Numbered from the stretch's first letter, positions 6,399-14,406 are shown. The stretch: 16,405 bases of DNA from CAZVEE01 sp964625525 (GCA_964625525.1 CAZVEE010000077.1:1-16405); one strand, 5' to 3'. Notes: generated by a model from the sequence alone, not told the origin. Program-made: numbers and translations.

Positions 6399-7088
6399 AT
6401 GACCCGCTACGCGCTCTATTTTGCGCCGCCGCCGGGCAGTGACTTGGCCGCGTTCGGCGCCGCTTGGCTCGGCCGCGATGCCTTTTCGGGCGAACGTATC
6501 GCGTTGGAAGAAGTCGGCGACATGCTCCCCTGGCGCCAGGAGGAGATCACCGAGAATGCCCGGCGGTATGGCTTTCACGCGACACTGAAGGCGCCATTTG
6601 CACTGGCGGATGGCCAAAGTGAAGCCGCCTTGATCGCGGCGCTTGATGCCTTCGCCAGCCAGCATACTGTGTTTACCGTGCCGTCCTTGGCGCTCCAATC
6701 CGTCGGCGGATTTATCGCATTGGTGCTGGAAGAGCGTTCGGCCCAGATGGACGCCTTCGCCGAGGCCTGCGTGCGTGATTTCGACGGTTTCCGCGCGCCT
6801 TTAAGTCCGGCCGATCGCGAACGCCGCCTCAAGGCGCCGCTCACGGAGCGCCAGATCGCCTATCTAGACCAGTGGGGCTATCCCTATGTCATGGACGAGT
6901 TCTTCTTCCATATGACGCTCACCAGCCGGCTGAGCGATGTGGACGAGCAGGCGATGATATTGGAGGTGCTGGAACCGGTGGCGGCCGTGCTGGGCGAGGC
7001 GCCATTGACCATCGACGCGCTCTGCCTGTTCTCTCAACCGGATCGAGACGCGCCCTTCACCGTGCGCCACCGCGCGCCATTGGCCTGA
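6399..7088 (+). CDS. DUF1045 phosphonate-operon 2H phosphoesterase
   Basis: This 229-residue protein belongs to the DUF1045 family that accompanies phn genes. Two H-x-T-L motifs of the 2H phosphoesterase fold are visible: GFHATLKAPF (H60, T62) and FFFHMTLTSR (H171, T173). MTRYALYFAPP at the start is typical. In such operons a 2H enzyme is a plausible substitute for PhnP, acting on the cyclic ribose phosphate released by C-P lyase; that role is inference. I prefer ATG 6399, six bases after GGAGG, over the TTG codon immediately before it. It follows phnM by 20 bp in the same operon. A weak 6-bp hairpin overlaps the stop codon; no convincing terminator is seen before the convergent gene at 7149. 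Confidence 0.88.
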   Translation: MTRYALYFAPPPGSDLAAFGAAWLGRDAFSGERIALEEVGDMLPWRQEEITENARRYGFHATLKAPFALADGQSEAALIAALDAFASQHTVFTVPSLALQSVGGFIALVLEERSAQMDAFAEACVRDFDGFRAPLSPADRERRLKAPLTERQIAYLDQWGYPYVMDEFFFHMTLTSRLSDVDEQAMILEVLEPVAAVLGEAPLTIDALCLFSQPDRDAPFTVRHRAPLA

Positions 7089-7148
7089 CGGACATCCAGC
7101 CCGTCAAGCCCCCGACCATCGAGACCCTGACCATCAGACTTCGGAGCG

Positions 7149-7913
7149 TCACGCCGTGGCCGTCTGCGCCGGGACCGGATAGAGCCGCATCCACAGTGTG
7201 TGCAGCGCAAGTAAGATGGCGAAGGCCACGCCGGCGATCAGGAAACGCTCATCCTGGGGAAGCGCAAGGGATCCGGCGAAGAAGGCGATATTGCCCAACG
7301 AATGGAAGGCGGCGGCCGAAACCCAGGACTTGGTCGTGGAAATGATCCAGGAAAAGATAAACGACGTGGCCAGCAAAATGCCGTAGGTGACGGCGAGTTG
7401 CGTGGCGCTGTTGCTGTCCTCCAGGAACCACAGATGCCACGCCCACCAGCCAGTGCCCACAATGAAAGCGCGCTGGATAAAGGGCAGGGGCGTGAGGGCG
7501 TCCTGAAGATAGCCGCGCCAGCCGATTTCCTCGCCCAGCGCATACAGCACGATGATCGTCCCCATGGCGGCGCCGAAGAGATGCGGGTTCATGTCCACGC
7601 CCTCTTGGCTATAGCCGAAGCCGGCCAGCACCAGGGGCGGGGTGATCAGCATCAAAATCGCGCCCAGGCTCCACGTGCCCTGAAAGGTTGAACTGCGATA
7701 TTGCGGCCCGAACAAGGCCCAAGACAGCACCGCCGCCACCGTCGGCCCCAAGGCAATCACCAGCGCGCCGGCTGCGAAGGCCAGCAGGAACGGGATCTCG
7801 TCGCTGTTGTAGAAATCGAAATAGCCTTGCCGAAAGGCCCCGGAAAACACGGTTGCCACGACGAGATAAAAATCACACCGCCCCAAGAAATAGACCGCAT
7901 AGCACCCCTCCAT
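7149..7913 (-). CDS. CPBP-family intramembrane metalloprotease (CAAX-like)
   Basis: The 254-residue product is almost entirely membrane helices. It carries the ABI/CPBP motifs: GEEIGWRGYL (E128, E129, R133), WAWHLWFL (H160) and AAFHSLGN (H204), which together form the active site of this protease family (Rce1 relatives). The substrate is unknown; members process peptides or act in stress and immunity functions. Start ATG 7913 is chosen because the first membrane segment follows soon after and the upstream gene ends at 7966. No SD is evident, so translation may depend on the upstream gene, whose stop is 52 bp away on the same strand. The start of this frame could lie further upstream only by overlapping that gene. 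Confidence 0.82.
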   Translation of the reverse strand: MEGCYAVYFLGRCDFYLVVATVFSGAFRQGYFDFYNSDEIPFLLAFAAGALVIALGPTVAAVLSWALFGPQYRSSTFQGTWSLGAILMLITPPLVLAGFGYSQEGVDMNPHLFGAAMGTIIVLYALGEEIGWRGYLQDALTPLPFIQRAFIVGTGWWAWHLWFLEDSNSATQLAVTYGILLATSFIFSWIISTTKSWVSAAAFHSLGNIAFFAGSLALPQDERFLIAGVAFAILLALHTLWMRLYPVPAQTATA

Positions 7914-7965
7914 AAGTTGTATCGGGGCGCTTATCCTTGGCCACGTTCTTGGCGCAAATCGGCTT

Positions 7966-8571
7966 TCAGGTCTCGTTGAGACGGGGGGTAACATCACGGC
8001 CCGTGGCGGCATCCAGTGCGGCCAGCGCTTCGGTAACGCGGCGGCGGGCGCGATTGACCTCCCAACGTCCTTGGTCGAGCGTGGTGTGGAAGCGGTCATA
8101 AGCCCCCCCGCCGGCGCCCGGCGGAGGCGCCACGGGCAAGCCACTTTTGCCGAGCAAGCGCGGCACGTCGACGGTCTGACCGTCGGGCAGGGTGATGGTC
8201 CAGGCGGCTTGCGTCAGGGGCGGGCGAGCGATGCCACCGCTGCGCGCGTTCCACAAGGTGAGGCGCGAGAGGCAACAACACAGCCGGGTGCGCAAGTCCG
8301 TGCGCTGAACATGGTCCACGGCTTGGCCGGCTAAGTCTGCAAGCCGCATGGCCTCTGTTAAGCAGCCGGCCATGGCATCAAGCGCCGTGCGGGCCGTATG
8401 CAGATGCGCGCTTAAACTCGCTCGGTCACGCAGGGCCGCGACGGCAGGCATGTCTTGATGCCCGTTGCCGCTCAACAGGCGTTGCAGGGTGCGCATCAAG
8501 CCGGCCGCGAGGCTGCGGCCGCCGGGACGCCGACGGCGTCTTGTGGGCAGGTTCGGCTTTGGGTTAGGCAT
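7966..8571 (-). CDS. Unrecognised Arg-rich protein
   Basis: This 201-residue protein is not one I recognise. It begins MPNPKPNLPTRRRRRPGGRS, a strongly basic tail. A helical middle (about 45-100: LSAHLHTARTALDAMAGCLT, EAMRLADLAGQAVDHVQRTD) ends in TRLCCCLSRLTLWNARSG with three adjacent cysteines. A short strand segment TQAAWTITLPDGQTVDVPRL follows, then a proline/glycine linker, and a last helix YDRFHTTLDQGRWEVNRARR. There is no signal peptide or membrane segment. The ATG at 8571 has only a weak GGACC site ahead of it. It lies upstream of the CPBP protease (52-bp gap) and may be cotranscribed with it. It is divergent from the Nudix gene. The frame is open and its composition looks coding, but no homology supports a role. 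Confidence 0.6.
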   Translation of the reverse strand: MPNPKPNLPTRRRRRPGGRSLAAGLMRTLQRLLSGNGHQDMPAVAALRDRASLSAHLHTARTALDAMAGCLTEAMRLADLAGQAVDHVQRTDLRTRLCCCLSRLTLWNARSGGIARPPLTQAAWTITLPDGQTVDVPRLLGKSGLPVAPPPGAGGGAYDRFHTTLDQGRWEVNRARRRVTEALAALDAATGRDVTPRLNET

Positions 8572-8674
8572 GGTGGTCCGCTGACTGGCGTAAAGCCGGA
8601 ATGGTAAGACGACTGTGGCTGAGGATTCGTTAAGCGTCGAGCGGCAGGCGACAGGCGCGGGAAAGGACAAGGCA

Positions 8675-9160
8675 ATGCTGTGGCTGGCGTTTACGATTTG
8701 GTGGCTGGTGTCTTATCCGCTGCTGACGTGGCTGCGGCCGCACCGGGTCGGCGCTCATATGATCGTGCTGGATGATCAGGAGCGGGTGCTGCTCGTGCGC
8801 CAGACCTACCGGTCGGGCTGGTTTCTGCCCGGCGGCGGCGTAGACCGGCGCGAGACCTTGCATGACGCAGCCGTGCGCGAGACCTATGAGGAAACCGGCG
8901 TCATTGCCGAAGAAGGTGCCGAGTTGCTTGGCGCCTACACTCATCTGAACAAGCGGTATACAGATCATATGGCGGTCTATGTACTGCGCCGCTGGCGCCG
9001 GGTCACGCAATCCTCGCTGGAAATTGCCGAAACTCAGTTCTTCGCCCAAGATGCCTTGCCTGCCGATATTGGCCCTGGGCTGCGGCGCCGGCTGGCGGAA
9101 CTGCGCGGTGCCGTGCCGCGCAGTTCGGTCTGGAACCCGGATCAGGTCACCCAGTCATAG
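8675..9160 (+). CDS. Membrane-anchored Nudix hydrolase
   Basis: The 161-residue protein has one N-terminal membrane helix (MLWLAFTIWWLVSYPLLTWL) followed by a Nudix domain. The Nudix box runs from G54 to V76: GGVDRRETLHDAAVRETYEE followed by TGV, fitting GX5EX7REUXEEXGU except that U is threonine in the first position. Nudix enzymes cleave nucleoside diphosphates linked to another group; the substrate is not predictable. ATG 8675 is chosen because AAGGAC lies upstream and the helix starts immediately. A GTG at 8615 would add 20 polar residues. It is convergent with the amidase gene, with only 20 bp between stops. Confidence 0.85.
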   Translation: MLWLAFTIWWLVSYPLLTWLRPHRVGAHMIVLDDQERVLLVRQTYRSGWFLPGGGVDRRETLHDAAVRETYEETGVIAEEGAELLGAYTHLNKRYTDHMAVYVLRRWRRVTQSSLEIAETQFFAQDALPADIGPGLRRRLAELRGAVPRSSVWNPDQVTQS

Positions 9161-9180
9161 GACCGGCTCACAGGCCCGCC

Positions 9181-10605
9181 TCAGAGGACGGGGCGGCGAT
9201 GCGCCCACGGCGCGGCCCGTTCCAACTGGCCAGCCAGCGAAAACAGCAGGTCATCCGCCCCAAACGCTCCCGTCAGCATCACGCCTCGCGGTTGCCCCGC
9301 TTCGGTCCAGCCCAGCGGGACGCTCATAGACGGTGCACCGGTCATGTTGTGATGGGCCAGGAAAGGGGTGAAGGCGTAGAGCTCGCCCAGATACTCCAGG
9401 TGATCGGTGCGGTCGAGACGAAGGCGTCCCAAGGGCGGGGGCGGCGTTGCCGTGGTGGCTTGCAGGACCACGTCATAGGTCGCATGGAACCGGCCCATAG
9501 CGCGGCCGAGTTGATGCATGGTCAAGCTGGCGCGCGCGTAGTCTTCTGCCGTGAAACCGCGCCCGGCGGCCACCATGGCGTGGGTGATCGGCTCCAGATC
9601 ATCCGGCCCTGCCTTGCGGCCGAGCGCAGCTTCGCGTTCGCTCACGGCGGCGGCGGTGCTGCCGCAAATAATGACACCTTGCGCCCCGCGCTGCACCGCG
9701 TAATCGATCGGCAAGCTCGCAGGCTCCACATGGTGGCCCAGATCGGTGAGCAGGCGGGCGGTCTCTTCAACGGCCGCGCGCACGTCCGGCGTGATGGTCA
9801 CGCCGTCGGGTTCATCCAGCACCAGTGCGACGCGCAAGGGGGCCGGATCACGCTCCGCACTCTGATGGAATGGTCCGCCCGGTGGTGCGCCATAGGGATC
9901 GCCGACTTCGGCGCCGTGGGTTGCATCGAGGGCGGCCGCGCTGTCGCGCACACTGCGCGAGATCACATGGGCGTGGGACATGCCGTCCCACCCCTCGCCG
10001 CGGTCGGGGCCGGAGGGCACGCGCGCGCGGGTTGGTTTGAAGCCAAACAGGCCGCACACGGCAGCAGGCGCGCGAATAGAGCCGCCGCCGTCGCTGGCAT
10101 GGGCCATGGGCACAATCCCGGCGGCGACCGCCGCCGAGGCCCCGCCGCTGGAGCCACCAGCGGAGCGGCTGCGGTCCCAAGGATTGGCTGTTGTGCCGTG
10201 TAGCCTCGGTTCGGTGGAGACGGTGAGGCCGAATTCAGGCGAGTTGGTTTTGCCGAAGGTCACCAGGCCCGCCGCCTTGTAGCGCGCCACGAGCGTGGAG
10301 TCGTGAGTGGCCGTCAGCCCCCGGAAAAAAGCCGAGCCGTGATCGGTGACTGTCCCCTGCTGCATGGCATACAGGTTTTTCAGCAGGAACGGCACGCCCT
10401 GGAACGGCCCGTCCGGCAGGCCGTGCGCGATGGCTGCGCGAGCCTCATCGTACTGTTTGTGAACCACCGCATTGATGGCGCCGTTCACTGCCTCGGTGCG
10501 GGCAATTGCTTCCTCAAGCAGCTCATTGGCCGTGACCGATCCATCCCGCACCAGCGCCGCCAATCCTAACGCGTCATAGGTCGCGTACTCTGTTATCCGT
10601 CCCAA
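9181..10605 (-). CDS. Amidase-signature family hydrolase
   Basis: This 474-residue enzyme hydrolyses an amide bond with the Ser-Ser-Lys triad of the amidase signature family. K76 lies in VPFLLKNL, S152 in SAGGSSGGASAAVAAG, and the nucleophile S176 in SDGGGSIRAPA. The 24-residue S-S spacing equals that of well-studied members. Glycine-rich signature and GLFGFKPTRARVPSGP follow as usual. Length is typical for a full enzyme. The substrate cannot be told. The start appears to be TTG at 10605, eight bases after GGGGAG; an ATG at 10622-10624 on the same strand is in another frame. Stop-to-start spacing from the upstream GST gene is 26 bp, so the two are probably cotranscribed. Confidence 0.9.
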   Translation of the reverse strand: MGRITEYATYDALGLAALVRDGSVTANELLEEAIARTEAVNGAINAVVHKQYDEARAAIAHGLPDGPFQGVPFLLKNLYAMQQGTVTDHGSAFFRGLTATHDSTLVARYKAAGLVTFGKTNSPEFGLTVSTEPRLHGTTANPWDRSRSAGGSSGGASAAVAAGIVPMAHASDGGGSIRAPAAVCGLFGFKPTRARVPSGPDRGEGWDGMSHAHVISRSVRDSAAALDATHGAEVGDPYGAPPGGPFHQSAERDPAPLRVALVLDEPDGVTITPDVRAAVEETARLLTDLGHHVEPASLPIDYAVQRGAQGVIICGSTAAAVSEREAALGRKAGPDDLEPITHAMVAAGRGFTAEDYARASLTMHQLGRAMGRFHATYDVVLQATTATPPPPLGRLRLDRTDHLEYLGELYAFTPFLAHHNMTGAPSMSVPLGWTEAGQPRGVMLTGAFGADDLLFSLAGQLERAAPWAHRRPVL

Positions 10606-10631
10606 AGGTGTCGTCTCCCCTCATGCTGCCC

Positions 10632-11630
10632 TCATGCATCCGGTCCGAAGCGGTCCCGGTTGTGGGGCTTTGTCAGCAAGATCTGCGGTCCCGCCGGCAC
10701 GACGCCACTGGGGTTGATCGTGCCGTGGCTTTGATAGTAGTGGCGTTTGATGTGGTCGAAATTCACCGTCTCAGCGACGCCGGGAACCTGATAGAGATCC
10801 TGCAGATAATGGGAGAGGTGCGGATAATCCGCGATACGGCGGATATTGCACTTGAAGTGTCCCACATAGACAGGATCAAAGCGCACAAGCGTCGTGAAGA
10901 GGCGCCAGTCGGCTTCTGTAATCCGCGCGCCCACCAGATAACGTTGACGCGACAGCCGTTCATCGAGCCGGTCAAGGGCCTCAAACAGAGCGGAGACCGC
11001 CTCGTCATAAGCGTCCTGGGTGGTGGCGAAGCCCGATTTGTACACGCCGTTGTTCACGGTGTCGTAGATATAGGCGTTGATCTCGTCAATCTCAGCTTTG
11101 TAATAGGCGGGCAGAAAATCGATCTCTGCGTGATCCTCTGGCAGTAGCGCATTAAAGCTTGTATTCAGCATGCGCATTATTTCAGACGATTCATTGCTGA
11201 CGATGGTGCGCCGCTCTTTGTCCCACAGCACTGGCACGGTTACGCGGCCGGTATAGGTGGAATTCGCACGCAGATAAACCTCATAGAGACGCGTCGCACC
11301 GTTGATCAGGTCGGCGGGGGAGCCCTCTTCAGAGCCCAGGGTCCAGCCCTGATCACCCATATAGGCGTCCGTCGGCGTCACGGAGATATGGCCGTCCAGC
11401 CCTTTCAATGTCCGCAGGATCAAGGTGCGGTGCGCCCAGGGGCAGGCCCAGGATACATAGAGATGATAGCGGCCACTTTCCGCCGCGAAGCCGCCGTCGC
11501 CACTGGGGCCTGGTGCGCCATCCGGCGTGACCCAGTTGCGAAACTGCGACGCCTGGCGCACGAACCGGCCGCCCGTCTTTTTCGTGTCATACCAGGTGTC
11601 ATGCCATTTGCCGTCGATCAGCAGGCCCAT
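10632..11630 (-). CDS. yqjG: Xi-class glutathione transferase, glutathionyl-hydroquinone reductase
   Basis: The 332-residue protein closely resembles E. coli YqjG, which reduces glutathionyl-hydroquinones with GSH. It shows GLLIDGKWHDTWYDTKKTGG, NWVTPDGAPGPSGDGGF and the catalytic SWACPWAHRTLI with C63 at the E. coli position. VSNESSEIMRMLNTSFNALL, IYDTVNNGVYKSGFATTQ, TTLVRFDPVYVGHFKCN and ETVNFDHIKRHYYQSHGTIN follow. Length is normal. I prefer ATG 11630 because family members start M-G-x-L-I-D-G and AGGGA precedes it; an ATG at 11642 adds four residues. It lies just upstream of the amidase gene and downstream of a hairpin that separates it from the pirin gene. Confidence 0.94.
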   Translation of the reverse strand: MGLLIDGKWHDTWYDTKKTGGRFVRQASQFRNWVTPDGAPGPSGDGGFAAESGRYHLYVSWACPWAHRTLILRTLKGLDGHISVTPTDAYMGDQGWTLGSEEGSPADLINGATRLYEVYLRANSTYTGRVTVPVLWDKERRTIVSNESSEIMRMLNTSFNALLPEDHAEIDFLPAYYKAEIDEINAYIYDTVNNGVYKSGFATTQDAYDEAVSALFEALDRLDERLSRQRYLVGARITEADWRLFTTLVRFDPVYVGHFKCNIRRIADYPHLSHYLQDLYQVPGVAETVNFDHIKRHYYQSHGTINPSGVVPAGPQILLTKPHNRDRFGPDA

Positions 11631-11669
11631 CGGTTCCCTCATCTCGGCTTGGGGATTGCGAAACGGACA

Positions 11670-11696
11670 TCCGGCGGATCCCCATGATCCGCCGGA
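11670..11696 (-). terminator. Hairpin after the pirin gene
   Basis: A perfect 11-bp stem (TCCGGCGGATC/GATCCGCCGGA) with a 5-nt loop lies 26 bp past the pirin stop. It is strong but followed by TGTCCGTTTCG rather than a clean U tract, so termination is likely but may be partial. It sits between the pirin gene and the GST gene. Confidence 0.6.
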
Positions 11697-11722
11697 GCCA
11701 TCAGTGTAACACGCCAGTGGCG

Positions 11723-12421
11723 TCAGATTGTATCCACGAGGATGACTTCAGCGTCTTCCAGCGCCGTGATCTCGATCACGCTCTCATCGCGGATCGCGGC
11801 CCCGTCGCGAGCCGACAGGGGTTCGCCATTCACGCTCACCGATCCGGTGGCCGGCACCAGATAGGCGAGGCGGCCCGCATCAAGCGTGTGACGCACTGTT
11901 GTGCCCGCTTTGAGATGGGCGCCTAGAACTTCCGCATCCTGGCGGATATGCGGCACGTCCGTGCGCCCCGGGCGTCCCGCAGCCAGCGCCACCAGCGCCC
12001 CCGATCGGTCGCCGGTGGGAAACTCGACGTTTTCCCAGCTCGGTGCCCCGCCGGTTTGCGCGGGTTCAATCCAGATCTGGAAGATCTGGGTGATCGCGTC
12101 CTCGTGGTTCATCTCCTCATGCTGGATGCCGCTACCGGCGGACATCACCTGCACATTGCCCGCTTCGGTGCGCCCGCTATTGCCGAGACTGTCCCGGTGG
12201 CTGATGGCGCCGGACCGGACATAGGTGATGATTTCCATGTCCCGGTGCCCATGGGCACCAAAGCCCGTATGCGGTTGGATGGTGTCGTCGTTCCAGACCC
12301 GCAAGCGGCCCCAGTTCACCCGCGCCGGGTCGAAGTAATGGGCGAAGCTGAAGTGATAATGGGCCTTCAGCCAGTCAGTCCCAAACGTGCCCAGGCTGTC
12401 AAAGCGGCGGATATCAATCAT
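11723..12421 (-). CDS. Pirin family protein (YhhW-like)
   Basis: Pirins are iron-binding bicupins; the bacterial YhhW type can oxidise quercetin. This 232-residue protein has the metal ligands at the same positions as E. coli YhhW: H57 and H59 in GAHGHRDMEIITYV, H101 and E103 in GSGIQHEEMNH. The N-terminal cupin is complete (FSFAHYFDPARVNWGRLRVW). The C-terminal cupin is shorter and lacks the ligand set, which is normal. ATG 12421 has an excellent AGGAGGGG site upstream. It is flanked by hairpins on both sides, so it may be a single transcription unit. The real substrate is unknown; a redox or stress role is a guess. Confidence 0.93.
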   Translation of the reverse strand: MIDIRRFDSLGTFGTDWLKAHYHFSFAHYFDPARVNWGRLRVWNDDTIQPHTGFGAHGHRDMEIITYVRSGAISHRDSLGNSGRTEAGNVQVMSAGSGIQHEEMNHEDAITQIFQIWIEPAQTGGAPSWENVEFPTGDRSGALVALAAGRPGRTDVPHIRQDAEVLGAHLKAGTTVRHTLDAGRLAYLVPATGSVSVNGEPLSARDGAAIRDESVIEITALEDAEVILVDTI

Positions 12422-12492
12422 GAGCCCCTCCTATTCCAGAGGTAGGGGGTGTGTGAAACCCCTGCCTGTTGCGTTGGGGCTGATATGGCGGG

Positions 12493-12521
12493 CACGCGCG
12501 GGTTTGATTAGCCCGCGCGTG
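12493..12521 (-). terminator. Hairpin after the SDR gene
   Basis: A perfect 10-bp stem CACGCGCGGG/CCCGCGCGTG with a 9-nt loop lies 46 bp past the SDR stop and 72 bp before the pirin start. There is no U tract, so the terminator call is moderate. Confidence 0.5.
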
Positions 12522-12566
12522 AGACCTAGATCGTCAATTCAGGGGAAACAACTGTGACGATAGCAG

Positions 12567-13499
12567 TCAGATTGGTTCGTGAGGAAAGACCGAGGCCGTG
12601 GCGCCCAGGTCTTCCATGCCGCCTTGCATGGCGGGGAAGGCTTGGTCGATCAGGCTCTGCGGGCTCCAGCCTTCGAGCTTGGCGATGGAGCGCACGGGGC
12701 GTGGCTGAGAGAACAGCACCACCTCATTGCCGCGCACCGCGAAAATCTGGCCCGACACGCTGGAGGCCTGCGGCGAGGCGAGGGCGACGGCGCATTGCGC
12801 CACCTGATCGGCGCGCATGGCGTTCTGCATGCGCTCCACCCGCTGGCGCGAGGCCTCGTCCTTGATGGGAATGGTGGCGATCATCCGGGTCCAGGCAAAC
12901 GGCGCGATGACATTAGAGCGCACATTTTTGATCGCGCCTTCCATGGCGACGATACGGGACAGACCCACAATGCCCATTTTGGCTGCGGCGTAGTTCGCCT
13001 GGCCGATATTTCCGATCAGCCCGGAGGTGGAGGTGAACAGCACGAAGCTGCCTTCCTCCTGGTCGCGGAAATGCTGCACAGCGGCGCGGGTGATGAAATA
13101 AGATCCGTGCAGATGAACGTCGATAACCGCTTTCCAGTCCTCGTCGTCCAGTTTGTGGAACATGCCATCGCGCAAAATGCCCGCCGGGCTGATTACGGCG
13201 TGCAAGCCGCCGAACGTGTCGAGCGCCTGGGTCACCATATGCTCGGCACCGCGCGCCGAGGCGACGCTATCGGAGTTTGACACCGCTTCGCCGCCGGCCT
13301 CGCGGATCAGCGCGGCCACGTCTTCCGCCGGGCCCGCGGTGCCGCTGTCATCGCCGCTCACACCGCCGCCTAGATCGTTCACCACGACTTTCGCGCCTTC
13401 GCGCGCCGCCAGCAGCGCACATTCCCGGCCGATGCCGCGCGCGGCACCCGTCACCAGGACGACTTTGCCATCGAGCACACCCTTTGCCTGTTCCGTCAT
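12567..13499 (-). CDS. Short-chain dehydrogenase, MFE-2-like
   Basis: This 310-residue protein has a Rossmann SDR fold related to the 3-hydroxyacyl-CoA dehydrogenase domain of MFE-2. The cofactor loop is TGAARGIG (17-24), followed by VVVNDLGGGVSGDDSGTAGP, a long insertion typical of this group. The catalytic residues are S157 (FTSTSG), Y170 and K174 (NYAAAK). AGILRDGMFHKLDDEDWKAV and DVHLHGSYFITRAA are also family-like. The usual NNAG motif reads SPAG at 104-107, an uncommon change. The C-terminal about 45 residues extend past the core. The substrate is probably a hydroxyacyl-CoA or similar, by inference. ATG 13499 follows AGCAGGAAAC. It is the first gene of the minus-strand run. Confidence 0.9.
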   Translation of the reverse strand: MTEQAKGVLDGKVVLVTGAARGIGRECALLAAREGAKVVVNDLGGGVSGDDSGTAGPAEDVAALIREAGGEAVSNSDSVASARGAEHMVTQALDTFGGLHAVISPAGILRDGMFHKLDDEDWKAVIDVHLHGSYFITRAAVQHFRDQEEGSFVLFTSTSGLIGNIGQANYAAAKMGIVGLSRIVAMEGAIKNVRSNVIAPFAWTRMIATIPIKDEASRQRVERMQNAMRADQVAQCAVALASPQASSVSGQIFAVRGNEVVLFSQPRPVRSIAKLEGWSPQSLIDQAFPAMQGGMEDLGATASVFPHEPI

Positions 13500-13908
13500 G
13501 ACTGTTTCCTGCTCCTCGCTTCGGGGATCGTCTTCTCATTCCGGCCGACAGTGTGCGGGAAAGCGGTGACCGGCGTCAAAACCCACAGCCAAAAAACGCT
13601 TGGCCTCGCCGCCGTCCTCGCCCATAGTTCCGCCAACGGTATTCAATTGGACGTTAGGACCTTGTGTTCCATGCCCATGGCTTTTCAAGCGATTGCGCGA
13701 CGACGACCGCGCCGCCGCACTGCCCCCCCGGCAGTGCGGATCCGCTTTGGCCTGGGCGTCTGATTGCACGCGACCGTTTTTCTCCTTAGACGGCACATCG
13801 CACGACAAGACGGCCCGTATCCACCAGATCCGAGGGATCAGATCCCAAGGGGAGGGCCGCTGGTGACCCGCTGAAGAGCGACACCCGAGCTTTGTGAGAG
13901 ATGCCGTC
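13500..13908. other. 409-bp gap between SDR and GNAT genes
   Basis: I see no convincing gene here. Short frames on both strands lack good starts and family resemblance. It holds the SDR promoter (-) and presumably the GNAT promoter (+), though no clear boxes are visible. The main structure is a 10-bp perfect hairpin at 13715-13739 (CCGCACTGCC/GGCAGTGCGG, five-C loop), with no T tract. A GGGATC-A-GATCCC dyad lies near 13837-13849. Confidence 0.5.
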
Positions 13909-14406
13909 ATGACTGCCATCCAGCTTGAACGGGCCGAAGATGCCGCCGCCGTCGAAACCCTGCACGGCCATGCCTTCGGGCCCGGGCGCCATGCGCGCTC
14001 CGGCTTCCTCTTGCGCGGGCGCCGCGCTCATGACACGGCTTTGGCATTCACCGCCTGGGATGGTGTGACGCTGGCAGGCTCCATTCGCTTTACACCTTTG
14101 TCTCTTCAGCAGGCGGAGGGTGGTCGGCTTCCCGTTCTGCTTCTGGGACCGCTTGCGGTGGTGAAGGCCCGCCAGGGGAACGGGCTCGGGATCAAGCTTG
14201 TAACCCATGGGCTGGCGGCGGCCCGGGCGGCGGGCCACCGGATTGTTCTGCTTCTGGGCGAGCCGCGCTATTACGCGCGCGCCGGGTTTGTGCCGGTTGC
14301 TCCGGGTACGGTGCGCTGCGCCGTGCCGTTCGATCCCGCGCGCCTTCTGTGGTGTGGTCTCGCTGAGGACGTGTGCATCCCATCGGGGTTTCTCCTCAGT
14401 GGTTAA
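13909..14406 (+). CDS. GNAT family N-acetyltransferase (YhbS-like)
   Basis: This 165-residue protein has the GNAT fold. The acetyl-CoA-binding motif is LLGPLAVVKARQGNGLGIKL (79-98), with the R/Q-x-x-G-x-G/A signature RQGNGLG. Motif B is RIVLLLGEPRYYARAGFVPV, as in YhbS-like acetyltransferases. The N-terminal part (IQLERAEDAAAVETLHGHAF, GFLLRGRRAHDTALAFTAWD) is also typical. The acceptor is unknown. I prefer ATG 13909 over a GTG at 13894; the SD (GAGAGATG) is weak for either. The next gene begins 89 bp downstream on the same strand. Confidence 0.88.
   Translation: MTAIQLERAEDAAAVETLHGHAFGPGRHARSGFLLRGRRAHDTALAFTAWDGVTLAGSIRFTPLSLQQAEGGRLPVLLLGPLAVVKARQGNGLGIKLVTHGLAAARAAGHRIVLLLGEPRYYARAGFVPVAPGTVRCAVPFDPARLLWCGLAEDVCIPSGFLLSG

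Noticed and set aside
7086..7106. Hairpin TGACGG/CCGTCA after the DUF1045 gene as a terminator
   Set aside because: The stem is only 6 bp, overlaps the stop codon and has no T tract.
9199..10203. Long plus-strand open frame of 334 codons
   Set aside because: It lies entirely opposite the amidase gene, whose catalytic motifs are clear. The translation is His/Arg/Gly-rich with no family resemblance, typical of an antisense shadow in GC-rich DNA.
13536..13919. Minus-strand 127-codon frame in the gap upstream of the GNAT gene
   Set aside because: It has no SD and no recognisable domain, and its composition does not look coding. It also overlaps the GNAT start.
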